Assembly (NCBI GenBank): GCA_963580455.1
Contig: OY756970.1
Coordinates: 992,001 to 1,056,000 of the forward strand
Direction: 5' to 3'
DNA length: 64,000 nt
Source of the DNA: Euonymus europaeus
Taxonomy: Eukaryota > Streptophyta > Magnoliopsida > Celastrales > Celastraceae
Of the stretch, positions 23,537-34,959 are shown one piece after another (within the stretch, counting starts at the first letter, position 1; each line of letters begins with the position of its first letter). The notes under the pieces were generated by a model. The model was not told the origin of the DNA, made no database searches, and saw only the letters and a program-made list of their open reading frames with translations. Made by a program: the position numbers and the translations under genes.

Positions 23537-26308
23537 TTCAGAACTCGAAGTCAACGGATATTAATAAAACCGTTTACGTAAAGAAACCACATTTCGCGGC
23601 TAACTAGGTGAAACGAGACCTACTAGCCACGAATTCTGAAATCAAAATCCGAAATTCCAGGATTGTAGAGCTCAAAAATTAGTGTGAAATCAAGCTAAAA
23701 ATCACCCAATTCAGAACTCGGAGTCAACGGATATTCATAAAACCGTTTACGTAAAGAAACCACATTTCGTGCCTAACTAGGTGAAACGAGACCTACAAGC
23801 CACGAGTTCTGAAATCAAAATCCGAAAGGCGAGGATTGTAGAGCTCGAAAAGTAGTGTGAAATCAAGCAAAAAATCACCGAATTCAGAACTCGGAGTCAA
23901 CGGATATTCATAAAACCGTTTACGTAAAGAAACCACATTTCGCGCCTAACTAGGTGAAACGAGACCTACTAACCACGAGTTCTGAAATAAAAATCCGAAA
24001 CTCAAGGATTGTAGAGCTCAAAAATTAGTGTGAAATCAAGCTAAAAATCACCTAATTCAGAACTCGGAGTCAACGGATATTCATAAAAGAAGTTTACGTA
24101 AAGAAACCACATTTCGCGCCTAACTAGGTGAAACGAGACCTACTAGCCACGAGTTCTGAAATAAAAATCGGAAATGCCAGGATTGTAGAGCTCGAAAAGT
24201 AGTGTGAAATCAAGCTAAAAATCACCGAATTCAGAACTCGGAGTCAACGGATATTCATAAAACCGTTTAAGTAAAGAAACCACATTTCGCGCCTAACTAT
24301 GTGAAACGAGACCAACTAGCCACGAGTTCTGAAATCAAAATCTGAAACGCCAGGATTGTAGAGCTCGCAAAGTAGTGTGAAATCAAGCTAAAAATCACCC
24401 AATTCAGAACTCGAAGTCAACGGATATTAATAAAACCGTTTACGTAAAGAAACCACATTTTGCGCCTAACTAGGTGAAACGAGACCTACTAGCCACGAAT
24501 TCTGAAATCAAAATCCGAAACTCCAGGATTGTAGAGCTCAAAAATTAGTGTGAAATCAAGCTAAAAATCACCCAATTCAGAACTCGGAGTCAACGGATAT
24601 TCATAAAACCGTTTACGTAAAGAAACCACATTTCGCGCCTAACTAGGTGAAACGAGACCTACAAGGCACGAGTTCTGAAATCAAAATCCGAAAGGCGAGG
24701 ATTGTAGAGCTCGAAAAGTAGTGTGAAATCAAGCTAACAATCACCGAATTCAGAACTCGGAGTCAACGGATATTCATAAAACCGTTTACGTAAAGAAACC
24801 ACATTTCGCGCCTAACTAGGTGAAACGAGACCTACTAACCACGAGTTCTGAAATCAAAATCCGAAACTCGAGGATTGTAGAGCTCAAAAATTAGTGTGAA
24901 ATCAAGCTAAAAATCACCCAATTCAGAACTCGGAGTCAACGGATATTCATAAAAGAAGTTTACGTAAAGAAACCACATTTCGCGCCTAACTAGGTGAAAC
25001 AAGACATACTAGCCACGAGTTCTGAAATCAAAATCCGAAATGCCAGGATTGTAGAGCTCGAAAAGTGGTGTGAAATCAAGCTAAAAATCACCGAATTCAG
25101 AACTCGGAGTCAACGGATATTCATAAAACCGTTTACGTAAAGAAACCACATTTCGCGCCTAACTATTTGAAACGAGACCTACTAGCCACGAGTTCCGAAA
25201 TCAAAATCCGAAACTCCAGGATTGTAGAGCTCGAAAACTAGTGTGAAATCAAGCTAAAAATCACCGAATTCAGAACTCGGAGTCAACGGATATTCATAAA
25301 ACAAGTTTACGTAAAGAAACCACATTTCGCGGCTAACTAGGTGAAATGAGACCTACTAGCCACGAGTTCTGAAATAAAAATCCGAAACTCCAGGATTGTA
25401 GAGCTCGAAAGTTAGTGTGAAATCAAGGTAAAAATCACCCAATTCAGAACTCGGAGTCAACGGATATTCATAAAACCGTTTACGTAAAGAAACCACATTT
25501 CGCGCCTAACTAGGTGAAACGAGACCTACAAGCCACGACTTCTGAAATCAAAATCCGAAACGCGAGGATTGTAGAGCTCGAAAATTAGTGTGAAATCAAG
25601 CTAAAAATCACCGAATTCAGAACTCGGAGTCAACGGATATTCATAAAACCGTTTACGTAAAGAAACCACATTTCGCGCCTAACTATTTGAAACGAGACCA
25701 ACTAGCCACGAGTTCCGAAATCAAAATCCGAAACGCCAGGATTGTAGAGCTCGAAAACTAGTGTGAAATCAAGCTAAAAATCACCGAATTCAGAACTCGG
25801 AGTCAACGGATATTCATAAAACAAGTTTACGTAAAGAAACCACATTTCGCGGCTAACTAGGTGAAACGAGACCTACTAGCCACGAGTTCTGAAATAAAAA
25901 TCCGAAACTCCAGGATTGTAGAGCTCGAAAGTTAGTGTGAAATCAAGGTAAAAATCACCCAATTCAGAACTCGGAGTCAACGGATATTCATAAAACCGTT
26001 TACGTAAAGAAACCACATTTCGCGCCTAACTAGGTGAAACGAGACCTACAAGCCACGACTTCTGAAATCAAAATCCGAAACGCGAGGATTGTAGAGCTCG
26101 AAAAGTAGTGTGAAATCAAGCTAAAAATCACCGAATTCAGAACTCGGAGTCAACGGATATTCATAAAACCGTTTACGTAAAGAAACCACATTTCGCGCCT
26201 AACTATTTGAAACGAGACCTACTAGCCACGAGTTCTGAAATCAAAATCCGAAACGCCAGGATTGTAGAGCTCGAAAACTAGTGTGAAATCAAGCTAAAAA
26301 TCACCGAA
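23537..26308 (+). repeat. Block IV: transition from block I types to a 3-monomer HOR
   Basis: The first part (23537-25095) still has block I types such as CCCAATTC/AACTCGAAG, AAAGGCGAGG and two GAAG-insertion monomers (near 24086 and 24952), but at irregular spacing, five monomers apart. From 25096 a 3-monomer module takes over, with AAAACAAGTTT insertions near 25300, 25820 and 26340. Confidence 0.8.
25096..26308 (+). repeat. 3-monomer HOR (520 bp), about 2.3 copies
   Basis: Units start at 25096, 25616 and 26136. Each contains a CTATTTGAAAC monomer, then a 174-bp ACAAGTTTACG monomer, then (units 1 and 2) a CTACAAGCCACGACTTC monomer with AAACGCGAGG. The rare AGTTCCGAAA occurs at 25191 and 25711, exactly 520 bp apart. 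The third unit is truncated by the start of the 11-monomer block. Confidence 0.85.
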
Positions 26309-28212
26309 TTCAGAACTCGGAGTCAACGGATATTCATAAAACAAGTTTACGTAAAGAAACCACATTTTGCGCCTAACTAGGTGAAACGAGACCTACTTGC
26401 CACGAGTTCTGAAATCAAAATCCGAAACGCTAGGATTGTAGAGCTCGAAAAGTAGTGTGAAATCAAGCTAAAAATCACCGAATTCAGAACTCGGAGTCAA
26501 CGGATATTCATAAAACCGTTTACTTAAAGAAACCACATTTCGCGCCTAACTATGTGAAACGAGACCTACTAGCCACGAGTTCTGAAATCAAAATCGGAAA
26601 TGCCAGGATTGTAGAGCTCGAAAAGTAGTGTGAAATCAAGCTAAAAATCACCGAATACAGAACTCGGACTCAACGGATATTCATAAAACCGTTTACGTAA
26701 AGAAACCACATTTCGCGCCTAATTAGGTGAAACGAGACCTACTAGCCACGAGTTCTGAAATCAAAATCCAAAACGCCAAGATTGTAGAGCTCGAAAAGTA
26801 GTGTGAAATCAAGCTAAAAATCACCAAATTCAGAACTCGGAGTCAACAGATATTCATAAAACCGTTTACGTAAAGAAACCACATTTCGCGCCTAACTAGG
26901 TGAAACGAGACCTACAAGCCACGAGTTCTGAAATAAAAATCGGAAATGCCAGGATTGTAGAGCTCGAAAGTTAGTGTGAAATCAAGGTAAAAATCACCCA
27001 ATTCAGAACTCGAAGTCAACGGATATTAATAAAACCGTTTACGTAAGGAAACCACATTTGGCGGCTAACTAGGTGAAACGAGACCTACTAGCCACGAGTT
27101 CTGAAATCAAAATCCGAAACTCTAGGATTGTAGAGCTCAAAAATTAGTGTGAAATCAAGCTAAAAATCACCCAATTCAAAACTCGGAGTCAACGGATATT
27201 CATAAAACCGTTTACGTAAAGAAACCACATTTCGCGCCTAACTAGGTGGAATGAGACCTACAAGCCACGAGTTCTGAAATCAAAATCCGAAACACGAGGA
27301 TTGTAGAGCTCGAAAAGTAGTGTGAAATCAAGCTAAAAATCACGGAATTCAGAACTCGGAGTCAACGGATATTCATAAAACCGTTTACGTAAAGAAACCA
27401 CATTTCGCGCCTAACTAGGTGAAACGAGACCTACTAGTCACGAGTTCTGAAATCAAAATCCGAAACGCCAGGATTGTAGAGCTCGAAAAGTAGTGTGAAA
27501 TCAAGCTAAAAATCACCGAATTCAGAACTCGGAGTCAACGGATATTTATAAAACCGTTTAAGTAAAGAAACCACATTTCGCGCCTAACTATGTGAAACGA
27601 GACCTACTAGCCACGAGTTCTGAAATCAAAATCTGAAATGCCAGGATTGTAGAGCTCGAAAAGTAGTGTGAAATCAAGCTAAAAATCACCGTATTCAGAA
27701 CTCGGAGTCAACGGATATTCATAAAACCGTTTACGTAAAGAAACCACATTTCGCGCCTAACTATTTGAAACGAGACCTACTAGCCACGAGTTCTGAAATC
27801 AAAATCCGAAATGCCATGATTGTAGAGCTCGAAAACTAGTGTGAAATCAAGCTAAAAATCACCGAATTCAGAACTCGGAGTCAACGGATATTCATAAAAC
27901 CGTTTAAGTAAAGAAACCACATTTCGCGCCTAACTATGTGAAACGAGACCTACTAGCCATGAGTTCTGAAATAAAAATCTGAAACTCCAGGATTGTAGAG
28001 CTCGAAAAGTAGTGTGAAATCAAGCTAAAAATCACCGAATTCAGAACTCGAAGTCAACGGATATTAATAAAACCGTTTATGTAAAGAAACCACATTTCGC
28101 GGCTAACTAGGTGAAACGAGACCTACTAGCCACGAGTTCTGAAATCAAAATCCGAAACTCTAGGATTGTAGAGCTCAAAAATTAGTGTGAAATCAAGCTA
28201 AAAATCACCGAA
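26309..28212 (+). repeat. 11-monomer HOR unit, copy 1 (1904 bp)
   Basis: This unit begins with the ACAAGTTTACG/ATTTTGCGCC/CTACTTGCC monomer and ends with the TTTATGTAAAG monomer. Private markers repeated 1904 bp later include GAATACAGAACTCGGACTC (26653), CGTAAGGAAACC (near 27045), AGGTGGAA (near 27245), AAACACGAGG (near 27289), GTATTCAG (near 27692) and GCCATGATTG (27813). It differs from copy 2 at roughly a dozen positions by eye. Confidence 0.92.
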
Positions 28213-30116
28213 TTCAGAACTCGGAGTCAACGGATATTCATAAAACAAGTTTACGTAAAGAAACCACATTTTGCGCCTAACTAGGTGAAACGAGACCTAC
28301 TTGCCACGAGTTCTGAAATCAAAATCCGAAACGCCAGGATTGTAGAGCTCGAAAAGTAGTGTGAAATCAAGCTAAAAATCACCGAATTCAAAACTCGGAG
28401 TCAACGGATATTCATAAAACCGTTTACTTAAAGAAACCACATTTCGCGCCTAACTATGTGAAACGAGACCTACTAGCCACGAGTTCTGAAATCAAAATCG
28501 GAAAAGCCAGGATTGTAGAGCTCGAAAAGTAGTGTGAAATCAAGCTAAAAATCACCGAATACAGAACTCGGACTCAACGGATATTCATAAAACCGTTTAC
28601 GTAAAGAAACCACATTTCGCGCCTAATTAGGTGAAACGAGACCTACTAGCCACGAGTTCTGAAATCAAAATCCAAAATGCCAGGATTGTAGAGCTCGAAA
28701 AGTAGTGTGAAATCAAGCTAAAAATCACCAAATTCAGAACTCGGAGTCAACAGATATTCATAAAACCGTTTACGTAAAGAAACCACATTTCGCGCCTAAC
28801 TAGGTGAAACGAGACCTACAAGCCACGAGTTCTGAAATAAAAATCGAAAATGCCAGGATTGTAGAGCTCGAAAGTTAGTGTGAAATCAAGGTAAAAATCA
28901 CCCAATTCAGAACTCGAAGTCAACGGATATTAATAAAACCGTTTACGTAAGGAAACCACATTTCGCGGCTAACTAGGTGAAACGAGACCTACTAGCCACG
29001 AGTTCTGAAATCAAAATCCGAAACTCTAGGATTGTAGAGCTCAAAAATTAGTGTGAAATCAAGCTAAAAATCACCCAATTCAAAACTCGGAGTCAACGGA
29101 TATTCATAAAACCGTTTACGTAAAGAAACCACATTTCGCGCCTAACTAGGTGGAACGAGACCTACAAGCCACGAGTTCTGAAATCAAAATCCGAAACACG
29201 AGGATTGTAGAGCTCGAAAAGTAGTGTGAAATCAAGCTAAAAATCACGGAATTCAGAACTCGGAGTCAACGGATATTCATAAAACCGTTTACGTAAAGAA
29301 ACCACATTTCGCGCCTAACTAGGTGAAACGAGACCTACTAGTCACGAGTTCTGAAATCAAAATCCGAAAAGCCAGGATTGTAGAGCTCGAAAAGTAGTGT
29401 GAAATCAAGCTAAAAATCACCGAATTCAGAACTCGGAGTCAATGGATATTCATAAAACCGTTTAAGTAAAGAAACCACATTTCGCGCCTAACTATGTGAA
29501 ACGAGACCTACTAGCCACGAGTTCTGAAATCAAAATCTGAAATGCCAGGAATGTAGAGCTCGAAAAGTAGTGTGAAATCAAGCTAAAAATCACCGTATTC
29601 AGAACTCGGAGTCAACGGATATTCATAAAACCGTTTACGTAAAGAAACCACATTTCGCGCCTAACTATTTGAAACGAGACCTACTAGCCACGAGTTCTGA
29701 AATCAAAATCCGAAATGCCATGATTGTAGAGCTCGAAAACTAGTGTGAAATCAAGCTAAAAATCACCGAATTCAGAACTCGGAGTCAACGGATATTCATA
29801 AAACCGTTTAAGTAAAGAAACCACATTTCGCGCCTAACTATGTGAAACGAGACCTACTAGCCATGAGTTCTGAAATAAAAATCTGAAACTCCAGGATTGT
29901 AGAGCTCGAAAAGTAGTGTGAAATCAAGCTAAAAATCACCGAATTCAGAACTCGAAGTCAACGGATATTAATAAAACCGTTTATGTAAAGAAACCACATT
30001 TCGCGGCTAACTAGGTGAAACGAGACCTACTAGCCACGAGTTCTGAAATCAAAATCCGAAACTCTAGGATTGTAGAGCTCAAAAATTAGTGTGAAATCAA
30101 GCTAAAAATCACCGAA
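28213..30116 (+). repeat. 11-monomer HOR unit, copy 2 (1904 bp)
   Basis: This abuts copy 1 with no gap and has the same monomer order, including one 174-bp monomer. A third unit is not found at 30117: the expected ACAAGTTT monomer is replaced by a CGCGCCAAACTAGG monomer, so the tandem stops after two copies. Related but reshuffled monomers (AAACACGAGG, GCCATGATTG) reappear at 31.2-32.0 kb and 35.2-36.0 kb. Confidence 0.92.
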
Positions 30117-30980
30117 TTCAGAACTCGGAGTCAACGGATATTCATAAAACCGTTTACGTAAAGAAACCACATTTCGCGCCAAACTAGGTGAAACGAGACC
30201 TACAAGCCACGAGTTCTGAAATCAAAATCCGAAACGCGAGGATTGTAGAGCTCGAAAAGTAGTGTGAAATCAAGCTAAAAATCACCTAATTCAGAACTCG
30301 GAGTCAATGGATATTCATAAAACCGTTTACGTAAAGAAACCACATTTCGCGCCTAACTAGGTGAAACGAGACCTACAAGCCACGAGTTCTGAAATAAAAA
30401 TCGGAAATGCCAGGATTGTAGGGCTCGAAAGTTAGTGTGAAATCAAGCTAAAAATCACCGAATTCAGAACTCGGAGTCAACGGATATTCATAAAACCGTT
30501 TACGTAAAGAAACCACATTTCGCGCCTAACTAGGTGAAACGAGACCTACTAGCCACGAGTTCTGAAATCAAAATACGAAACGCCAGGATTTAGAGCTCAA
30601 AAATTAGTGTGAAATCAAGCTAAAAATCACCGAATTCAGAACTCGGAGTCAACGGATATTCATAAAACCGTTTACGTAAAGAAACCACATTTCGCGCCTA
30701 ACTAGGTGAAACGAGACCTACTAGCCACGAGTTCTGAAATCAAAATCTGAAACGCCAGGATTGTAGAGCTCGAAATGAAGTGTGAAATCAAGCTAAAAAT
30801 CACCGAATTCAGAAATCGGAGTCAACGGATATTCATAAAACCGTTTAAGTAATGAAACCACATTTCGCGCCTAACTATGTGAAACGAGACCTACTAGCCA
30901 TGAGTTCTGAAATAAAAATCTGAAAATCCAGGATTGTAGAGCTCGAAAAGTAGTGTGAAATCAAGCTAAAAATCACCCAA
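30117..30980 (+). repeat. Five connecting monomers between the 11-mer and 23-mer duplications
   Basis: These monomers resemble the set at 32361-33224 (CGCGCCAAACTAGG, AAACGCGAGG, TAGGGCTCG, AATACGAAACG, AAATGAAGTG). One has a single-base deletion in GGATTTAGAGCTC near 30589, which I did not see elsewhere. They may be the source or a remnant of the module inside the 23-monomer repeat. Confidence 0.7.
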
Positions 30981-33975
30981 TTCAGAACTCGAAGTCAACG
31001 GATATTAATAAAACCGTTTACGTAAAGAAACCACATTTCGCGGCTAACTAGGTGAAACGAGACCTACTAGCCACGAGTTCTGAAATCAAAATCCGAAACT
31101 CTAGGATTGTAGAGCTCAAAAATTAGTGTGAAATCAAGCTAAAAATCACCCAATTCAGAACTCGGAGTCAACGGATATTCATAAAACCGTTTACGTAAAG
31201 AAACCACATTTCGCGCCTAACTAGGTGGAACGAGACCTACAAGCCACGAGTTCTGAAATCAAAATCCGAAACACGAGGATTGTAGAGCTCGAAAAGTAGT
31301 GTGAAATCAAGCTAAAAATCACCGAATTCAGAACTCGGAGTCAACGGATATTCATAAAACCGTTTACGTAAAGAAACCACATTTCGCGCCTAACTAGGTG
31401 AAACGAGACCTACAAGCCATGAGTTCTGAAATCAAAATCCGAAATGCGAGGATTGTAGTGCTCAAAAAGTAGTGTGAAATCAAGCTAAAAATCACCGAAT
31501 TCAGAACTCGGAGTCAACGGATATTCATAAAACCGTTTACGTAAAGAAACCACATTTCGCGCCTAACTAGGTGAAACGAGACCTACTAGTCACGAGTTCT
31601 GAAATCAAAATCCGAAACGCCAGGATTGTAGAGCTCGAAAACTAGTGTGAAATCAAGCTAAAAATCACCGAATTCAGAACTCGGAGTCAACGGATATTCA
31701 TAAAACCGTTTAAGTAAAGAAACCACATTTCGCGCCTAACTATGTGAAACGAGACCTACTAGCCACGAGTTCTGAAATCAAAATCTGAAATGACAGGATT
31801 GTAGAGCTCGAAAAGTAGTGTGAAATCAAGCTAAAAATCACCGAATTCAGAACTTGGAGTCAACGGATATTCATAAAACCGTTTACGTAAAGAAACCACA
31901 TTTCGCGCCTAACTATTTGAAACGAGACCTACTAGCCACGAGTTCTGAAATCAAAATCCGAAATGCCATGATTGTAGAGCTCGAAAACTAGTGTGAAATC
32001 AAGCTAAAAATCACCGAATTCAGAACTCGGAGTCAACGGATATTCATAAAACCGTTTAAGTAAAGAAACCACATTTCGCGCCTAACTATGTGAAACGAGA
32101 CCTACTGGCCATGAGTTCTGAAATAAAAATCTGAAACCCTAGGATTGTAGAGCTCGAAAAGTAGTGTGAAATCAAGCTAAAAATCACCGAATTCAGAACT
32201 CGAAGTCAACGGATATTAATAAAACCGTTTACGTAAAGAAACCACATTTCACGGCTAACTAGGTGAAACGAGACCTACTAGCCACGAGTTCTGAAATCAA
32301 AATCCGAAACTCTAGGATTGTAGAGCTCAAAAATTAGTGTGAAATCAAGCTAAAAATCACCCAATTCAGAACTCGGAGTCAACGGATATTCATAAAACCG
32401 TTTACGTAAAGAAACCACATTTCGCGCCAAACTAGGTGAAACGAGACCTACAAGCCACGAGTTCTGAAATCAAAATCCGAAACGCGAGGATTGTAGAGCT
32501 CGAAAAGTAGTGTGAAATCAAGCTAAAAATCACCGAATTCAGAACTCGGAGTCAACGGATATTCATAAAAACGTTTACGTAAAGAAATTACATTTCGCGC
32601 CTAACTAGGTGAAACAAGACCTACAAGCCACGAGTTCTGAAATAAAAATCGGAAATGCCAGGATTGTAGGGCTCGAAAGTTAGTGTGAAATCAAGCTAAA
32701 AATCACCGAATTCAGAACTCGGAGTCAACGGATATTCATAAAACCGTTTACGTAAAGAAACCACATTTCGCGCCTAACTAGGTGAAACGAGACCTACTAG
32801 GCACGAGTTCTGAAATCAAAATACGAAACGCCAGGATAGTAGAGCTCGAAAATTAGTGTGAAATCAAGCTAAAAATCACCGAATTCAGAACTCGGAGTCA
32901 ACGGATATTCATAAAACCGTTTACGTAAAGAAACCACATTTCGCGCCTAACTAGGTGAAACGAGACCTACTAGCCACGAGTTCTGAAGTCAAAATCCGAA
33001 ATGCCAGGATTGTAGAGCTCGAAATGAAGTGTGAAATCAAGCAAAAAATCACCGAATTCAGAACTCGGAGTCAACGGATATTCATAAAACCGTTTAAGTA
33101 ATGAAACCACATTTCGCGCCTAACTATGTGAAATGAGACCTACTAGCCATGAGTTCTGAAATAAAAATCTGAAACTCCAGGATTGTAGAGCTCGAAAAGT
33201 AGTGTGAAATCAAGCTAAAAATCACCCAATTCAGAACTCGAAGTCAACGGATATTCATAAAACCGTTTACGTAAAGAAACCACATTTCGCGCCTAACTAG
33301 GTGAAACGAGATCTACAAGCCACGAGTTCTGAAATCAAAATCCGAAACACGAGGATTGAAGAGCTCGAAAAGTAGTGTGAAATCAAGCTAAAAATCACCG
33401 AATTCAGAACTCGGAGTCAACGGATATTCATAAAACCGTTTACGTAAAGAAACCACATTTCGCGCCTAACTATTTGAAACGAGACCTACTAGCCACGAGT
33501 TCTGAAATCAAAATTCGAAATGCCAGGATTGTAGAGCTCGAAAACTAGTGTGAAATCAAGCTAAAAATCACCGAATTCAGAACTCGGAGTCAACGGATAT
33601 TCATAAAACCGTTTAAGTAAAGAAACCACATTTCGCGCCAAATTATGTGAAACGAGACCTACTAGCCACGAGTTCTGAAATCAAAATCTGAAACTCCAGG
33701 ATTGTAGAGCTCGAAAATTAGTGTGAAATCAAGCTAAAAATCACCGAATTCAGAACTCGGAGTCAACGGATATTCATAAAACCGTTTACGTAAAGAAACC
33801 ACATTTCGCGCCTAACTAGGTGAAACGAGACCTACAAGCCACGAGTTCTGAAATAAAAATCCAAAACTCCAGGATTGTAGATCTCGAAAATTAGTGTGAA
33901 ATCAAGCTAAAAATCACCGAATTCAGAACTCGGAGTCGAAGGATATTCATAAAATCGTTTACGTAAAGAAACAAC
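30981..33975 (+). repeat. ~3-kb segment of a 23-monomer (3979 bp) repeat, copy 1
   Basis: Rare variants here recur exactly 3979 bp later: GCCATGATTG (31965/35944), AAAAACGTTTACG with AAGAAATTACATTT (32588/36567), TAGGGCTCG, TGAAGTCAAAATCC, TGAAACCACATT after TTTAAGTAA, and GAGTCGAAGGATATT (33935/37914). The match ends within the next 50 bp. Confidence 0.9.
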
Positions 33976-34959
33976 ATTTCGCGGCTAACTAGGTGAAACG
34001 AGACCTACTAGCCACGAGTACTGAAATCAAAATCCGAAACGCCAGGATTGTAAATCTCGAAAAGTAGTGGAAAGTCAAGCTAAAATTCATCGAATTCGGA
34101 ACTCGGAGTCAACGGATATTCATAAAACCGTTTACGTAAAGAAACCACATTTCGCGGCTAACTAGGTGAAATGAGACCTACTAGCCACAAGTTCTGAAAT
34201 CAAAATCCGAAATTCCAGGATTGTAGAGCTCAAAAAGTAGTGCGAAATCAAGCTAAAAATCTCCGAATTCAGAACTCGGAGTCAACGGATATTCATAAAA
34301 CCGTTTACGTAAAGAAACCACATTTCGCGGCTAACTAGGTGAAATGAGACCTTCGAGCCACGAGTTCTGAAATCAAAATCCGAAGCGCCAGGATTGTAGA
34401 GCTCGAAAATTAGTGGGAAATCAAGCTAAAATTCACCGAATTCAGAACTCGGAGTCAACGGATATTCATAAAACAGTTTACGTAAAGAAATCACATTTCG
34501 CGACTAACTAGGTGAAACGAGACCTACTAGCCACGAGTTCTGAAATAAAAATCCGAAACTCCAGGATTGTAGAGCTCGAAAGTTAGTGTGAAATCAAGGT
34601 AAAAATCACCCAATTCAGAACTCGGAGTCAACGGATATTCATAAAACCGTTTACGTAAAGAAACCACATTTCGCGCCTAACTAGGTGAAACGAGACCTAC
34701 AAGCCACGAGTTCTGAAATCAAAATCCGAAACGCGAGGATTGTAGAGCTCGAAAAGTAGTGTGAAATCAAGCTAAAAATCACCGAATTCAGAACTCGGAG
34801 TCAACGGATATTCATAAAACCGTTTACGTAAAGAAACCACATTTCGTGCCTAACTAGGTGAAACGAGACCTACTAGCCACAAGTTCTGAAATCAAAATCG
34901 GAAATGCCAGGATTGTAGAGCTCGAAAAGTAGTGTGAAATCAAGCTAAAAATCACCCAA
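33976..34959 (+). repeat. Non-duplicated interval between the two ~3-kb copies
   Basis: About six monomers carry many private substitutions: AACAACATTT, AGTACTGAAATC, TAAATCTCG, AGTGGAAAGTC, TTCGGAACTCGG, CCTTCGAGCC, AAACAGTTTACG and CGCGACTAAC. They are the most diverged monomers I noticed in the window. The right end (34.55-34.95 kb) goes back to CAAGGTAAAAATCACCC and AAACGCGAGG types. Confidence 0.8.

Noticed and set aside
26309..30116. LTRs of a retrotransposon (two near-identical 1.9-kb direct repeats)
   Set aside because: Both copies are made of eleven satellite monomers and abut directly, with no internal region, primer-binding site, polypurine tract or target-site duplication.
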